A stretch of 64,000 bases of DNA, taken from NCBI RefSeq assembly GCF_014295035.1, contig NZ_CP060404.1, positions 2,072,501 through 2,136,500 of the forward strand, given 5' to 3'. Numbering within the stretch: the stretch's first letter is position 1; every line of letters begins with the position of its first letter. The translations under genes were made by a program, and so were the position numbers. The notes below the pieces were generated by a model, which did not search any database, was not told the DNA's origin, and was given only the letters and a program-made list of their open reading frames with translations. Positions 10,607-20,127 of the stretch are shown in pieces. Source of the stretch: Streptomyces buecherae. GTDB lineage: Bacteria > Actinomycetota > Actinomycetes > Streptomycetales > Streptomycetaceae.

Positions 10607-10648
10607 CACGGAGCACGGGGCACGGAGCACGGGGCACGGGGCACGGGG
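10607..10648 (+). repeat. Heptamer array 2 (CACGGGG/CACGGAG)
   Basis: Six adjacent units alternating CACGGAG and CACGGGG, with looser copies back to about 10564. It lies in the eccD-to-rpsO gap (10255-10692). Apart from these units and the rpsO leader I see no gene in that gap. Confidence 0.85.
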
Positions 10649-10692
10649 CGCGGGTTTCAGCGTACGGAGCCCCGGGCGCGCCCGGTCGGTGG

Positions 10693-12162
10693 TTATCCGC
10701 TCGTCATGCTCCGTGCCGAGGAGTAGACGTCGAGGACGGCCAGGCACAGCGGCACCAGCGACAGCAGCAGGGCGCCCTCCGCCAGGTCCGAGACGCGGCC
10801 CCAGAACGGGGTCAGCCCCTTCTTCGGGATGACCAGGCCGAGCGCGACGATCAGCGCCGCTCCGGCGGCGATGGCGCCCACGAGCCAGACGGTGCGTACG
10901 TCCATCCCGGTCCGGTCGCCGCCCAGCAGTTCCGCCCGCAGGTCGTCGGGGGCGTGCAGCGCGAGCCCGAGGACGAGGAGGCCGATGGCCGCGATCCCGG
11001 CGACGAGGACGCAGGCCACCTGCGAGGTGTAGCGGAAGAGCCTGGCCCGCAGCAGCATGGCCAGGCCGGTGGTCAGGGCCAGTATCTGGCCCCACACCGA
11101 GTCCGAGAAGCCCAGCACCGCCGCCGCGCCGATCACCACCACGCTGCAGCCGCCGACCAGGCCGAGCAGCATCTCGTGCCCGCGCCGCGCCTGCGCCGCG
11201 ATGCGTTCGGCGTCGATCGGGTCGGGGGACGGCGGGTCGTCGGGGTCGGCGTCGAAGTCCACGTTGGCCGCGCTGTACGGCGACGCGTAGCCGATCGGCA
11301 GTCGCGCGAAGCGGGTGGAGAGCCCGGGCAGGAAGGCCAGGGCGCCGACCGCGACCGGCGCGCAGACCGCGGCGGCGTCGGTGGCGCTGGCGTCGGCGAG
11401 GATGGCGCAGAACGTGGCGAGCGTCCCGATGGTCGCGGCGAAGGCGGTGGCGACGAACGGCGCGTCACCGTCCGGCGTGAGCGCCACGAGCAGGACGGAC
11501 GCCACCAGGACGCACACGCAGCCGAGCAGGAACTGCAACCGTCCGGGGCCCACGCCCGGGTCCGCCTCGATGATCCCGGAGCCGGCGACCAACAGGTGCG
11601 GCATGGCGCCGAGCCCCAGCGCGATGGCCGACGGGCGGTCGTCGTACACCCGGGCCCGCACCCCCGCCAGCGCCGTCAGCAGCACCGCGGCGACGCCGGC
11701 GACGATGCCGGGCAGGCCGTGCATGGAGTGCCGGTCGGGGTCGGCGTACCAGAGCACGAGGCTCATCAGGAAGATCAGGAGCACGCCGCCCACCAGGCCG
11801 GCGCCGCGGAGCATGTCCTCGCGCCACAGGTGCCGGTCGCGGGTCACGGCGGTGGCCACGGCGTCGGACACGTCGTCGAAGACGGTGGGCGGCAGGGAGT
11901 CCGCGAACGGGCGCAGGCTGAGCAGCTCGCCGTCCAGGACGCGCTGGGCCGCGAGCGAGCGCGCGCTGTCGAGGACGGTGCCGTCGCGGCGCAGCAGGTG
12001 GTAGCCGGTCGGCGCGCCCGGAGGCTGGGTCTGGCCGGTCAGCCGAAGGATCTCGGGGTAGACGTCGGCAACCGCGATGTCGTCGGGCAGCGCGACGTCG
12101 ATGCGGCTGTCGGGAGCAACGACGGTGACCCGACAGAAGCCGGTCGTTGCGGTCGAACTCAC
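10693..12162 (-). CDS. eccD: Type VII secretion integral membrane protein EccD
   Basis: A 489-residue protein with an N-terminal ubiquitin-like (YukD) domain (CRVTVVAPDSRIDVALPDDI, about residues 10-95). About eleven membrane segments follow, from about residue 120 to 480. EccD forms most of the membrane channel of the ESX/type VII complex with EccB, EccC and EccE. The start is GTG at 12162 behind AGGGG. It is divergent from eccC with 175 bases between them, so the two core genes probably share a control region. No TTA codon is seen in it. Confidence 0.93.
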   Translation of the reverse strand: MSSTATTGFCRVTVVAPDSRIDVALPDDIAVADVYPEILRLTGQTQPPGAPTGYHLLRRDGTVLDSARSLAAQRVLDGELLSLRPFADSLPPTVFDDVSDAVATAVTRDRHLWREDMLRGAGLVGGVLLIFLMSLVLWYADPDRHSMHGLPGIVAGVAAVLLTALAGVRARVYDDRPSAIALGLGAMPHLLVAGSGIIEADPGVGPGRLQFLLGCVCVLVASVLLVALTPDGDAPFVATAFAATIGTLATFCAILADASATDAAAVCAPVAVGALAFLPGLSTRFARLPIGYASPYSAANVDFDADPDDPPSPDPIDAERIAAQARRGHEMLLGLVGGCSVVVIGAAAVLGFSDSVWGQILALTTGLAMLLRARLFRYTSQVACVLVAGIAAIGLLVLGLALHAPDDLRAELLGGDRTGMDVRTVWLVGAIAAGAALIVALGLVIPKKGLTPFWGRVSDLAEGALLLSLVPLCLAVLDVYSSARSMTSG

Positions 12163-12337
12163 CAGAGTGCCCCTCTGTTTGGCGTCTGTTGGACAGGTGC
12201 GCGCCCGGTCACCCTACCTACCTTGGTGTCAGAGCGTGTCAGTAGGATCACGCATACGAGGTGAGAGGCCGGCGCTACGGGCGCTTCTGTCCGAAATTTC
12301 CCGAAGTCGCCGCCGTAATACGGGGATTGGTGCACCG

Positions 12338-15300
12338 GTGAGTCAGATCGTCGTCAAGCGTCCGCCGCGCGCGTTACCTTCCGAGGTGCCGACGGACGAG
12401 CTGCGGCTCGAACCGCCACCCGAGCTGCCCCGCGGGCAGCAGGAGGGCGTGCTGATGCAGCTCCTGCCGATGCTCGGCATGGGGTCGTCCGTGGTGTTCT
12501 TCTTCATGCCGGGCGCGGCACCGTTCATGCGGATCATGGGCGCGCTGATGCTGGTCTCCACGGTGGGCATGGTGATAGCGCAGATCGTGCGCTATCGGCG
12601 GGGCACCCAGGGCCAGTTGGCGGACGTGCGCCGGGACTACCTGAAGTACCTGGCGCAGACCCGGCGCCAGATCCGGCGCACCGCGCGGGCCCAGCGTGAC
12701 GCCCAGTTCTACCTGCACCCCGCGCCGGACCAGTTGTGGTCCCTGGCGGCGGACGCGGGCGCGCGCCCGTCCGGTGACGCGGCGAGCCGGGTGTGGGAGC
12801 GGCGGATCAGCGACGCGGACTTCGGGCAGGTGCGGGTCGGGCTCGGCGCGCAGCAGCTCGCCACGCCGCTGGTGACCCCCGACACGGCGCCGGTCGACGA
12901 GCTGGAGCCGCTGTCGGCCGGCGCCATGCAGCGGTTCGTGGCGGTGCACGGCGCCCTGGACGGGCTGCCGATGGCCATCTCGCTGCGCCGCTTCTACCAC
13001 CTGACCGTCTCGGGAGAGCCGCGCTCGGCGCACGGCCTGGCGCGGGCGCTGGTGGCCCAGTTGGTGGCGCTGCACTCGCCGGAGGACCTGCTGGTCGCGG
13101 TGGTGGCGGCGCCGGGTGCGGTGCCGCGCTGGGACTGGACGAAATGGCTGCCGCACGCGCAGTTGTCCCAGGCGGCGGACGGGGCGGGCACGAAGCGGCT
13201 GTTCGGCGACGACCTCGGCGAGTTGGAGGAGTTGCTCGCCGGGCGGCTCGACGGGCGGCCCCGGTTCAACCGCGACGGCCAGCCGCTGCTCGACCAACCG
13301 CACCTGGTGATCGTCCTGGACGGCGGGGTGGTGCCGCCGGACTCGGTGTTCGCGGCGCCCGAGGGGCTGCAGGGCGTCACCATCGTCGAGGTGGTCTCCG
13401 GCGAGCTGGACGAGTTGCGCGGCGGCCTGTCGGTGGACGTGCGCCCGGGCCGGCTCACCCTGGACTCCGGCACCGGGGTGCGGTACGAGGGCGTGCCGGA
13501 CACGCTGTCGCCTGAGGCGGCCGAGGCACTGGCCCGCCAGCTCGCGCCGCTGCGGATGGGCGGCGGGGACGACGACGAACCGCTGTTGGCCAACCTGGAC
13601 TTCACCGACCTGCTCGGGCTCGGCGACGCGGGCGCCGTGGACGTCACGCGCACCTGGCGCCCGCGCAGCCAGTCGGAGCGGCTGCGGGTGCCGATCGGCG
13701 TGGGCGAGGACGGCCAGCCGGTGATGCTCGACCTCAAGGAGGCCGCGCAGGAGGGCATGGGGCCGCACGGGCTGTGCGTCGGCGCGACCGGCTCCGGCAA
13801 GTCGGAGTTGCTGCGCACGCTGGTGCTGGGGCTCGCGGTGACGCACTCGTCGGAGACGCTCAACTTCGTCCTCGCCGACTTCAAGGGCGGCGCCACGTTC
13901 ACCGGCATGTCCCGCATGCCGCACGTCTCCGCGGTGATCACCAACCTGGCGGACGACCTGACGCTGGTCGACCGGATGGGTGACTCGATCCGCGGCGAAC
14001 TCCAGCGCCGGCAGGAGCTGCTGCGCTCGGCCGGCAACTTCGCCAACATCCACGACTACGAGAAGGCGCGCACCGCCGGCGCACCGCTGGAGCCGCTGGC
14101 CTCGCTGGTCCTGGTCATCGACGAGTTCAGCGAACTCCTCACCGCCAAGCCCGACTTCATCGACATGTTCATCCAGATCGGCCGCATCGGCCGGTCGCTC
14201 GGCGTGCACCTGCTGCTGGCGTCGCAGCGCCTGGAGGAGGGCCGGCTGCGCGGCCTGGACACCTACCTGTCGTACCGCATCGGGCTGCGCACCTTCTCGG
14301 CCGCCGAGTCCCGCACGGCCCTCGGCGTGCCGGACGCGTACCACCTGCCGTCCGTCCCCGGCTCCGGCTACCTGAAGTTCGGCACGGAGCAGATGACCCG
14401 CTTCAAGGCGGCGTACGTCTCCGGCGCGTACCGCACGGGCGCGCCGGCCTCCGCCGGTGGGCCGCTGCCCATCGAGCGGCGCCCCGTGCTGTTCACGGCG
14501 GCGCCGGTGCCCGTCGCGTACGGCCTGCCGGACCCGCAGACCCCACTGACGGCGCCCCGTACGGGCGACGACCCGATGGTCGACACGGTGCTCGACGTGA
14601 TCGTGCGCCGCCTGGAGGGCCAGGGGCAGCCGGCCCACCAGGTGTGGCTGCCGCCACTGGACGAGGCGCCGTCGCTCGACCAGTTGCTGCCGCGGCTGTC
14701 CACCTCGCCCGAGCGGGGTATGCACGCGCCCGAGTACACGCGCCTGGGCGGCCTCGTCGCCCCGCTCGGCCTCATCGACAAGCCCTTCGAGCAGCGCCGC
14801 GAGGTGCTGTACCGCGACTTCTCCGGCGCCGCGGGGCACATGCTGGTCGTCGGCGGCCCGCAGTCCGGCAAGTCCACGTTGCTGCGCACCCTGATCGCCT
14901 CGTTCGCGCTCACCCACACGCCGCGGGAGGTGCAGTTCTACGGGCTCGACTTCGGCGGCGGCGGCATGTCCGCCCTCGCGGACCTGCCGCACGTGGGCGG
15001 CGTCGCCTCGCGCCTGGACCCGGAGCGGGTGCGGCGCACGGTCGCCGAGGTCGCCGGCGTCCTCGCGCGTCGCGAGGAGTACTTCCGGGCGAACGGCATC
15101 GACGGCATCGGCTCCTACCGCCGCCAGCGCGCCACCGGACAGCTCCCCGACCAGCCGTGGGGCGACGTGTTCCTGCTGATCGACGGCTGGGGGCCGTTCA
15201 AGCAGGAGTACGAGATGCTGGAGGGCGTCGTGACCGACATCGCGGCCCGCGGCCTCGGCTACGGCATCCACGTGGTGATCACCGCCTCGCGGTACATGGA

Positions 15301-16318
15301 GCTGCGAGCCAACCTCAAGGACCAGCTCCTGGGCCGCCTCGAACTCCGGCTCGGCGACTCGCTGGACTCCGAGTTCGACCGCAAGGTGGCCGCCAACGTG
15401 CCGGCCGGGGTGCCCGGCCGCGGCCAGGTACCGGAGAAGCTGCACTTCATGGCGGCGCAGCCGCGCGTCGACTCGGCCAGCGACCCGGACGGCCTCTCGG
15501 ACGCCACCGCGGCCCTGGTGCGCGCCGTCAGCGCGCAGTGGCCGGGCCCGCACGCCCCCGCGGTACGCCTCCTGCCCCGCCGGCTCTCCTCCGACCGCCT
15601 GCCCAAGGGCTTCGAGTTCCCCGAGCGCGGCATCGCCATCGGCATCGACGAGACCAACCTGGAGCCGGTGTACGTCGACTTCGAGACCGACCCGTTCTTC
15701 CTCGTCTTCGGCGAGAGCGAATCGGGCAAGACGGCGCTCCTCCGCCTGATGGCGAAGCAGCTCACGGAGCGGTACGGGGCGGACGAGGCGAAGATCGTCG
15801 TGGGCGACTACCGGCGCTCGCTGCTGGAGACCATCTCCCCGGAGCACCTGTTGGAGTACGCGCCGGTCGCCTCCGCGCTGCAGACGCACATGGACGCCAT
15901 CAACACCGTGATGGAACGCCGCGCACCGCGCTCCGACGTGACCCCGCAGCAGTTGCGCGACCGTAGCTGGTGGTCGGGCCCGCAGTTGTTCGTCCTGATC
16001 GACGACTACGAACTCGTCTCCACCAGCAGCGGAAACCCCCTCGCCGTCCTCACGGAGAACCTGCCCTTCGCGCGCGACGTCGGCATCCGCTTCATCATCG
16101 CCCGCAACTCGGCCGGCGCCTCCCGCTCGTCCTTCGAGCCCTTCATGCAGCGCATCAAGGAGCTCGGTGCTCAGGGCGTCGTCCTCTCCGGCGACCGGGG
16201 CGAGGGCGAGGTCCTGGGCAACATCCGCCCCCGGGCCCTCCCCCCGGGTCGGGGCGTGTTCGTCTCCCGCCGCCGCGGGACGCCCCTGGTGCAACTGGGC
16301 TGGCTGCCGGAGAACTGA
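12338..16318 (+). CDS. eccC: Type VII secretion ATPase EccC (FtsK/SpoIIIE type)
   Basis: A 1,326-residue motor ATPase that recruits WXG100 substrates and drives ESX secretion. Two membrane helices lie at about residues 44-83. Three FtsK/SpoIIIE ATPase domains follow, with P-loops GATGSGKS (482-489), GGPQSGKS (839-846) and GESESGKT (1125-1132). The first has a Walker B-like LVLVIDEFSELL. EccCa and EccCb are fused, as is usual in Streptomyces. The start is GTG at 12338, giving the family N-terminus SQIVVKRPPRALP. Codon 13 is TTA (12374-12376), a rare bldA-dependent codon. Confidence 0.95.
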   Translation: MSQIVVKRPPRALPSEVPTDELRLEPPPELPRGQQEGVLMQLLPMLGMGSSVVFFFMPGAAPFMRIMGALMLVSTVGMVIAQIVRYRRGTQGQLADVRRDYLKYLAQTRRQIRRTARAQRDAQFYLHPAPDQLWSLAADAGARPSGDAASRVWERRISDADFGQVRVGLGAQQLATPLVTPDTAPVDELEPLSAGAMQRFVAVHGALDGLPMAISLRRFYHLTVSGEPRSAHGLARALVAQLVALHSPEDLLVAVVAAPGAVPRWDWTKWLPHAQLSQAADGAGTKRLFGDDLGELEELLAGRLDGRPRFNRDGQPLLDQPHLVIVLDGGVVPPDSVFAAPEGLQGVTIVEVVSGELDELRGGLSVDVRPGRLTLDSGTGVRYEGVPDTLSPEAAEALARQLAPLRMGGGDDDEPLLANLDFTDLLGLGDAGAVDVTRTWRPRSQSERLRVPIGVGEDGQPVMLDLKEAAQEGMGPHGLCVGATGSGKSELLRTLVLGLAVTHSSETLNFVLADFKGGATFTGMSRMPHVSAVITNLADDLTLVDRMGDSIRGELQRRQELLRSAGNFANIHDYEKARTAGAPLEPLASLVLVIDEFSELLTAKPDFIDMFIQIGRIGRSLGVHLLLASQRLEEGRLRGLDTYLSYRIGLRTFSAAESRTALGVPDAYHLPSVPGSGYLKFGTEQMTRFKAAYVSGAYRTGAPASAGGPLPIERRPVLFTAAPVPVAYGLPDPQTPLTAPRTGDDPMVDTVLDVIVRRLEGQGQPAHQVWLPPLDEAPSLDQLLPRLSTSPERGMHAPEYTRLGGLVAPLGLIDKPFEQRREVLYRDFSGAAGHMLVVGGPQSGKSTLLRTLIASFALTHTPREVQFYGLDFGGGGMSALADLPHVGGVASRLDPERVRRTVAEVAGVLARREEYFRANGIDGIGSYRRQRATGQLPDQPWGDVFLLIDGWGPFKQEYEMLEGVVTDIAARGLGYGIHVVITASRYMELRANLKDQLLGRLELRLGDSLDSEFDRKVAANVPAGVPGRGQVPEKLHFMAAQPRVDSASDPDGLSDATAALVRAVSAQWPGPHAPAVRLLPRRLSSDRLPKGFEFPERGIAIGIDETNLEPVYVDFETDPFFLVFGESESGKTALLRLMAKQLTERYGADEAKIVVGDYRRSLLETISPEHLLEYAPVASALQTHMDAINTVMERRAPRSDVTPQQLRDRSWWSGPQLFVLIDDYELVSTSSGNPLAVLTENLPFARDVGIRFIIARNSAGASRSSFEPFMQRIKELGAQGVVLSGDRGEGEVLGNIRPRALPPGRGVFVSRRRGTPLVQLGWLPEN

Positions 16319-16330
16319 CGGGTGCGGGGA

Positions 16331-16390
<60 letters not shown>

Positions 16391-16473
16391 CCGTCATCGG
16401 CGGCCATCGCATCGCGGGGCGTTGCGGGGTGTGGGTGGCCCGCCCGTTCACGAGTGGGCGCGTGTGCGCACGG

Positions 16474-16512
16474 CAGTGCGGGGCGGATCGAACGGCGATC
16501 CGCCCCGCACTG
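16474..16512. terminator. 17-bp perfect hairpin, first of a tandem pair
   Basis: Arms 16474-16490 and 16496-16512 pair perfectly over 17 bp with a five-base loop. It lies between the convergent eccC and esx genes and can act on both strands. Confidence 0.85.
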
Positions 16513-16544
16513 GTCGGCGGTGCACAGGACAGGCACGTGACGCG

Positions 16545-16581
16545 CGTCGGCCCGACGGTTCACGGAACCGTCGGGCCGACG
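16545..16581. terminator. 17-bp perfect hairpin, second of a tandem pair
   Basis: Arms 16545-16561 and 16565-16581 pair perfectly over 17 bp around the loop ACG. It begins 20 bases after the minus-strand esx operon. Together with the neighbouring hairpin it forms a bidirectional double terminator. Confidence 0.88.
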
Positions 16582-16601
16582 TGTACGTGCTGCGGAGAAC
16601 C

Positions 16602-16889
16602 TCAGATGCGGAACTGGGCGGCTGCGGCCTTGTCCGTGGCGCGGTAGCCCTCCGTCGCGTCGTCCAGGGCTCGCGCGATCTGGTGCAGCGTGCTGGTCAG
16701 CTCGTTGACCGAGGTGTTCCACTGCGTCTGGGTCTCGTGGAAGGCGATCTGCGCGTCACCCTCCCACGTCGAGACGACGCGCTCCACGCGGCGGTGCAGC
16801 TCGTCGAGTTCGGTCTTCAACGTGTTCGCGGTCGTACGGACGTCATTGGCGGCCGTGGTCACGGTCTCGTACGTAACGAGCAGGGACAT
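16602..16889 (-). CDS. esxA: WXG100 protein, EsxA-like
   Basis: A 95-residue helical-hairpin protein with the WXG turn as WEG at residues 42-44. A C-terminal YxxxD export signal, YRATD, lies at residues 82-86. Such proteins are secreted as dimers by EccC. GGAGAG lies at good spacing before the ATG at 16889. It is the last gene of the run from 20613, 37 bases after the EsxB-like gene. Assigning EsxA rather than EsxB rests on family resemblance and gene order. Confidence 0.93.
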   Translation of the reverse strand: MSLLVTYETVTTAANDVRTTANTLKTELDELHRRVERVVSTWEGDAQIAFHETQTQWNTSVNELTSTLHQIARALDDATEGYRATDKAAAAQFRI

Positions 16890-16926
16890 CGTCTCTCCTT
16901 GGGTCAGATCAGAGGAAGGGTGGTCG

Positions 16927-17268
16927 TCAGGCCATGTCGAGAATGCGACTCTGGCCGCCGCCCTCGCCGCCCTGCATGTTCTTGAACTTCTGCAACTGGT
17001 CCAGTTCCTGCTGCGAGAACCCGTCACGGCTCATCTTCATCGCCTGCTCGATGAGCACCAGCAGCTCCCGAATCTTGCGGGCATGCAGGTTGACCCCACT
17101 CTGAAGCTGGTTGTACGCCCCCGCGGCCGAGCCCTTCCAACCGCTCTCGATCCGGTCCACCACACCGTTCAGCGACCGGATCTTGTTCTCCAGCGAGCTC
17201 TCCATCAGATCCAGGTCGTTGATGAGCTGCGTGAGCTCGGCCTCGGTTACCTTCAGATTTCCGGCCAT
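16927..17268 (-). CDS. esxB: WXG100 protein, EsxB-like
   Basis: A 113-residue WXG100 protein with WKG at residues 44-46 between two predicted helices and a glycine-rich tail (GGEGGGQSR). No YxxxD/E signal is seen, so export probably depends on its EsxA-like partner. GGAGGG precedes the ATG at 17268. It lies 45 bases after the mycosin 1 stop and 37 bases before esxA, consistent with one transcript. Confidence 0.93.
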   Translation of the reverse strand: MAGNLKVTEAELTQLINDLDLMESSLENKIRSLNGVVDRIESGWKGSAAGAYNQLQSGVNLHARKIRELLVLIEQAMKMSRDGFSQQELDQLQKFKNMQGGEGGGQSRILDMA

Positions 17269-17313
17269 GACGTGTTTCCCTCCGTTTTTCGTACGCTGAG
17301 TCGTGCTGGTCGG

Positions 17314-18570
17314 TCAATACATGCTTGAGCGAGGCTGGCGCCGTCGCAGATAGAAGACGGCCCCACCAATGACTGCCATACCGGCGCCCGTTCCCAGCAC
17401 CGGCCACAGAAGACCGGACCCCCCATTCCCGCCTCCGCTCCCGCCACTGGCCGCGACTCCCTCGGCAGCGCGCTGCGCGTCCTCGGAATCCGAGCCCTTT
17501 CCGCTGCCCGGAGACGATCCGGAAGGCGCAGCAGACGGCTGGTGCGTGGGCTTCGCCTGTTCCTTTTCCTTGGGCAGCAACGGGTTGACATCGGGATCAC
17601 CCGGATCGCCCTTGCCGTCAATCAGCACCTGCCCCGGCCGGATGATCCCGTACCCGATGTACTTACTGGGCACCTTCCCCTCCGGCTTACTCGCGGTCTG
17701 CATCATCACGCGGAGGACCTGGTTGTTCGTCCAGGTGGGGTGCTTGGACCAGATGAGGGCGGCGGAGGCGGAGGCTAGGGCGGTGGCGGGGCTGGTGCCG
17801 CGATTCCTGCACAACCCTTGGCCGCTTTTGCATCGCGCCGGAATGTCCACGCCAGGCGCCGCCAGCGTCACTTGCGGCCCATGGGTGGAGAACTTAGCCA
17901 CCTTTCCAGACTGGTCAACCGCTCCTACGCCCACCACTCCAGGGAAGGTCGAGGGGTACCCAGGAATGTTACTCGTTGCGCCATCATTACCTGTCCCCGC
18001 GAAAACCAACAATCCTTTCTTTCTGGCGTAGTCGACAGCAGCCCTAAGCTCTCGCATCTGTCGATCAAGCGAACCCGTTGCTGTCTGCGACAGGTTGATA
18101 ATGCGCGCACCATTATCTGCCGCATATCTAATAGCGCGAGCCCAGATTTCACCCGAGCCGCCAACTGTGAAGTCCCTATAACCAGTTTGGAGGGACATGA
18201 TTCTCGCCCCTGGAGCTAGCCCCTGCACGCCGCCTGGGCTTTCAGCGCCCGCGATCAATGCAGCCATCGCCGTCCCATGGCTGCGTCCGTCACCACCTCC
18301 CGGTGGTGGCGTGCTAGCGAAATTCTTCTCATCTACCACCCGCCCACGCAATTCAGGGACGGGATCCACGCCCGAATCGACGACGGCAACCGTAACTCCC
18401 TGCCCCGTGCTCACTGACCACAACTCTTCAGCGCTCATCGCGTCAAGGTGCCACTGACGGTCCCGAAATTCGTCGGCAGTTGCGGGCGGCGCCACCCAGA
18501 CAACCACAAGCCCTAAGAGGGTGAGTGTGTGGAGTATGCCTCGTCGCCAGCAGTCCAGCGGAAACGGCAT
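17314..18570 (-). CDS. mycP: Mycosin 1, type VII secretion-associated subtilisin-like protease
   Basis: A 418-residue membrane-anchored subtilase. It has an N-terminal signal/anchor (about residues 11-30), catalytic Asp65 (VVDSGVD), His98 (SHGTAMA), oxyanion Asn195 (GTGND) and Ser260 (RGTSPATA). A Ser/Gly/Lys-rich linker and a C-terminal membrane helix (about 390-410) with an RRR stop signal follow. Mycosins process or stabilise ESX complexes at the cell surface. The base composition is clearly lower in GC than its neighbours, with codons such as AGA, ATT and TAT. Codon 19 is TTA (18514-18516). This is one of two mycosins in the locus. Confidence 0.93.
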   Translation of the reverse strand: MPFPLDCWRRGILHTLTLLGLVVVWVAPPATADEFRDRQWHLDAMSAEELWSVSTGQGVTVAVVDSGVDPVPELRGRVVDEKNFASTPPPGGGDGRSHGTAMAALIAGAESPGGVQGLAPGARIMSLQTGYRDFTVGGSGEIWARAIRYAADNGARIINLSQTATGSLDRQMRELRAAVDYARKKGLLVFAGTGNDGATSNIPGYPSTFPGVVGVGAVDQSGKVAKFSTHGPQVTLAAPGVDIPARCKSGQGLCRNRGTSPATALASASAALIWSKHPTWTNNQVLRVMMQTASKPEGKVPSKYIGYGIIRPGQVLIDGKGDPGDPDVNPLLPKEKEQAKPTHQPSAAPSGSSPGSGKGSDSEDAQRAAEGVAASGGSGGGNGGSGLLWPVLGTGAGMAVIGGAVFYLRRRQPRSSMY

Positions 18571-18607
18571 GGGTGCTCATTCTCCTGGTAACTCGGTATG
18601 GGACGAG

Positions 18608-20113
18608 CTATTCAACGACTGGCGGGACGGTGTCGCGCGCCAGGGGCCAATCCTCACCTTCCTCACCTCGTTCGGGACGAGGTGTTTGACCGGCCCCTGA
18701 TTGCGCTGTCGGCGTAGCACCCGATCCTCGAACCAGCCCACTCCCGCCAGGCGTGAAGCCCGCACTGCGTGGTGAGCCCATGCGTCGCGCCGCAGCCGTG
18801 CCACCCGGTTCGGTGGCCAGTCCTTGTCGACCCCTGCCGGCGTCTGCCCCCCTCATCCCTCCGGCGCTGCCGACTGGCATCCCACCGGCCGCCCCGGGCA
18901 GCGGACCCCTGGCCGGCCCGCTCCGCTCCTCACCTGCAACTCCTCCTCGAGGACCACCCGTTGTCGTGGGGGCGATCGAGCCAGGCGCTTGCGGGCCGTA
19001 GTTCCGTCGTCCCGCCGCAGGATTGTCACTCGTTGGGAGCCCTCCAGCAGGCGGAATGCTGCCGGGCATGGCCCCTCGTATAGAGGGCGCACGCCCCTCT
19101 CCCACAACCACCCCTCGTGGCAATCGAGAGCTACTCGGCAAACCGCTCGCGTTGCGGGGACGGCCACCTGAAACTCCCGGCGCATCGGACAGCCGTTGAT
19201 TCTTTGCTCGAGTGGCTGGACGCTGCTGATGGACCAAGCCGTCAGAAGGCACACGCGGAACAGCCTTGCCAGCCTGATCAGGCAGGTTGGGCGTGTGCAG
19301 GCCAGGGGTAGGCGTGATGCGAGCGGGCGTGGTAGGCAAACCCTGCTCTGGAAGCTTCGAAGTTTCCACGGGCGCTAGAAGGTGTGGCGGCGAGTCGCGG
19401 ACAGGAGGGGACAGCTTGTCCATCCCGTCGAGACTCATCTCTACAGGCTCACCTAAGTGCTCACCGGCCCTCATGCCATGGGCAACCGAACCCTCAGAGC
19501 GTCCACTTACATCTGCCGTCAAGACAGGTTGACGGTGAACAGCCACTATGCCGGGCGGTGCCTGCCCGGCGGGGTCCACCTCAGGTCCGTATGGCGCCTC
19601 GGGATCAAAAACCGCACCGTCGAGCGGCAACTCCTTGAACTCCGGCTCCCGCTCAGCCGCAATGTCCTCCTTGGCCGCCCGGTAGTAGGAAGAAAGCCGC
19701 TCCATCTGATGGATGGCCTGCTGCAGCTTGGTCGTCCCGTCAGCGATGTGCGCCTTGTCCGCGTCAGGGTCCCCGTGTGCCTTCTCCGCGTCAACGGGCT
19801 TTGGAACGACCGCCTTTGCCTCGGTCAGCGCTTGTCCCGCGTTGACCATGTGGTTACCGACGGCGCCTGTGAACCCCCCTAATCGCATGACCTCCAAGGC
19901 GAAGTGGTGAGACCACTCGCGGAAGCTGTCGGCACCTTCGCCGCGCCACTCCACACGCGTCGCGTGGCTCCGCAGGTAGTTGCCGACCTCTGTGATCTTC
20001 GGGGCCGCGTCGCTGAGCGCGTTCCCCGCGTTCGCCAGCTTGGCTGGATCTGAGCCCGCCAGCATCGCGTGCAGGCTCTCAAGGGACTGACCCTCGAACT
20101 CCCCGTTCCCCAT
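18608..20113 (-). CDS. WXG100-like N-terminus with long disordered tail; candidate type VII cargo
   Basis: A 501-residue protein. Residues 20-160 look like a long helical hairpin with a WXG-type turn (WRG at 56-58). The rest, from about residue 165, is Pro/Gly/Arg-rich and probably disordered. There is no signal peptide. The layout resembles EspB/PPE-type secreted proteins, and its place between esxB/mycosin and the 161-residue gene supports a cargo role. Codons 78 (19880-19882) and 220 (19454-19456) are TTA. Composition is less GC-rich than usual for the window. It starts 14 bases after the preceding gene. Confidence 0.8.
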   Translation of the reverse strand: MGNGEFEGQSLESLHAMLAGSDPAKLANAGNALSDAAPKITEVGNYLRSHATRVEWRGEGADSFREWSHHFALEVMRLGGFTGAVGNHMVNAGQALTEAKAVVPKPVDAEKAHGDPDADKAHIADGTTKLQQAIHQMERLSSYYRAAKEDIAAEREPEFKELPLDGAVFDPEAPYGPEVDPAGQAPPGIVAVHRQPVLTADVSGRSEGSVAHGMRAGEHLGEPVEMSLDGMDKLSPPVRDSPPHLLAPVETSKLPEQGLPTTPARITPTPGLHTPNLPDQAGKAVPRVPSDGLVHQQRPATRAKNQRLSDAPGVSGGRPRNASGLPSSSRLPRGVVVGEGRAPSIRGAMPGSIPPAGGLPTSDNPAAGRRNYGPQAPGSIAPTTTGGPRGGVAGEERSGPARGPLPGAAGGMPVGSAGGMRGADAGRGRQGLATEPGGTAAARRMGSPRSAGFTPGGSGLVRGSGATPTAQSGAGQTPRPERGEEGEDWPLARDTVPPVVE

Positions 20114-20127
20114 GCCCCCTCTTTCCG

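Noticed and set aside
12374..16294. A 1,306-residue open frame antisense to eccC
   Set aside because: High GC makes antisense frames long in streptomycetes. The translation is Arg/Ala/Gln/Val-rich low complexity with no motif, while the opposite strand encodes a full EccC.
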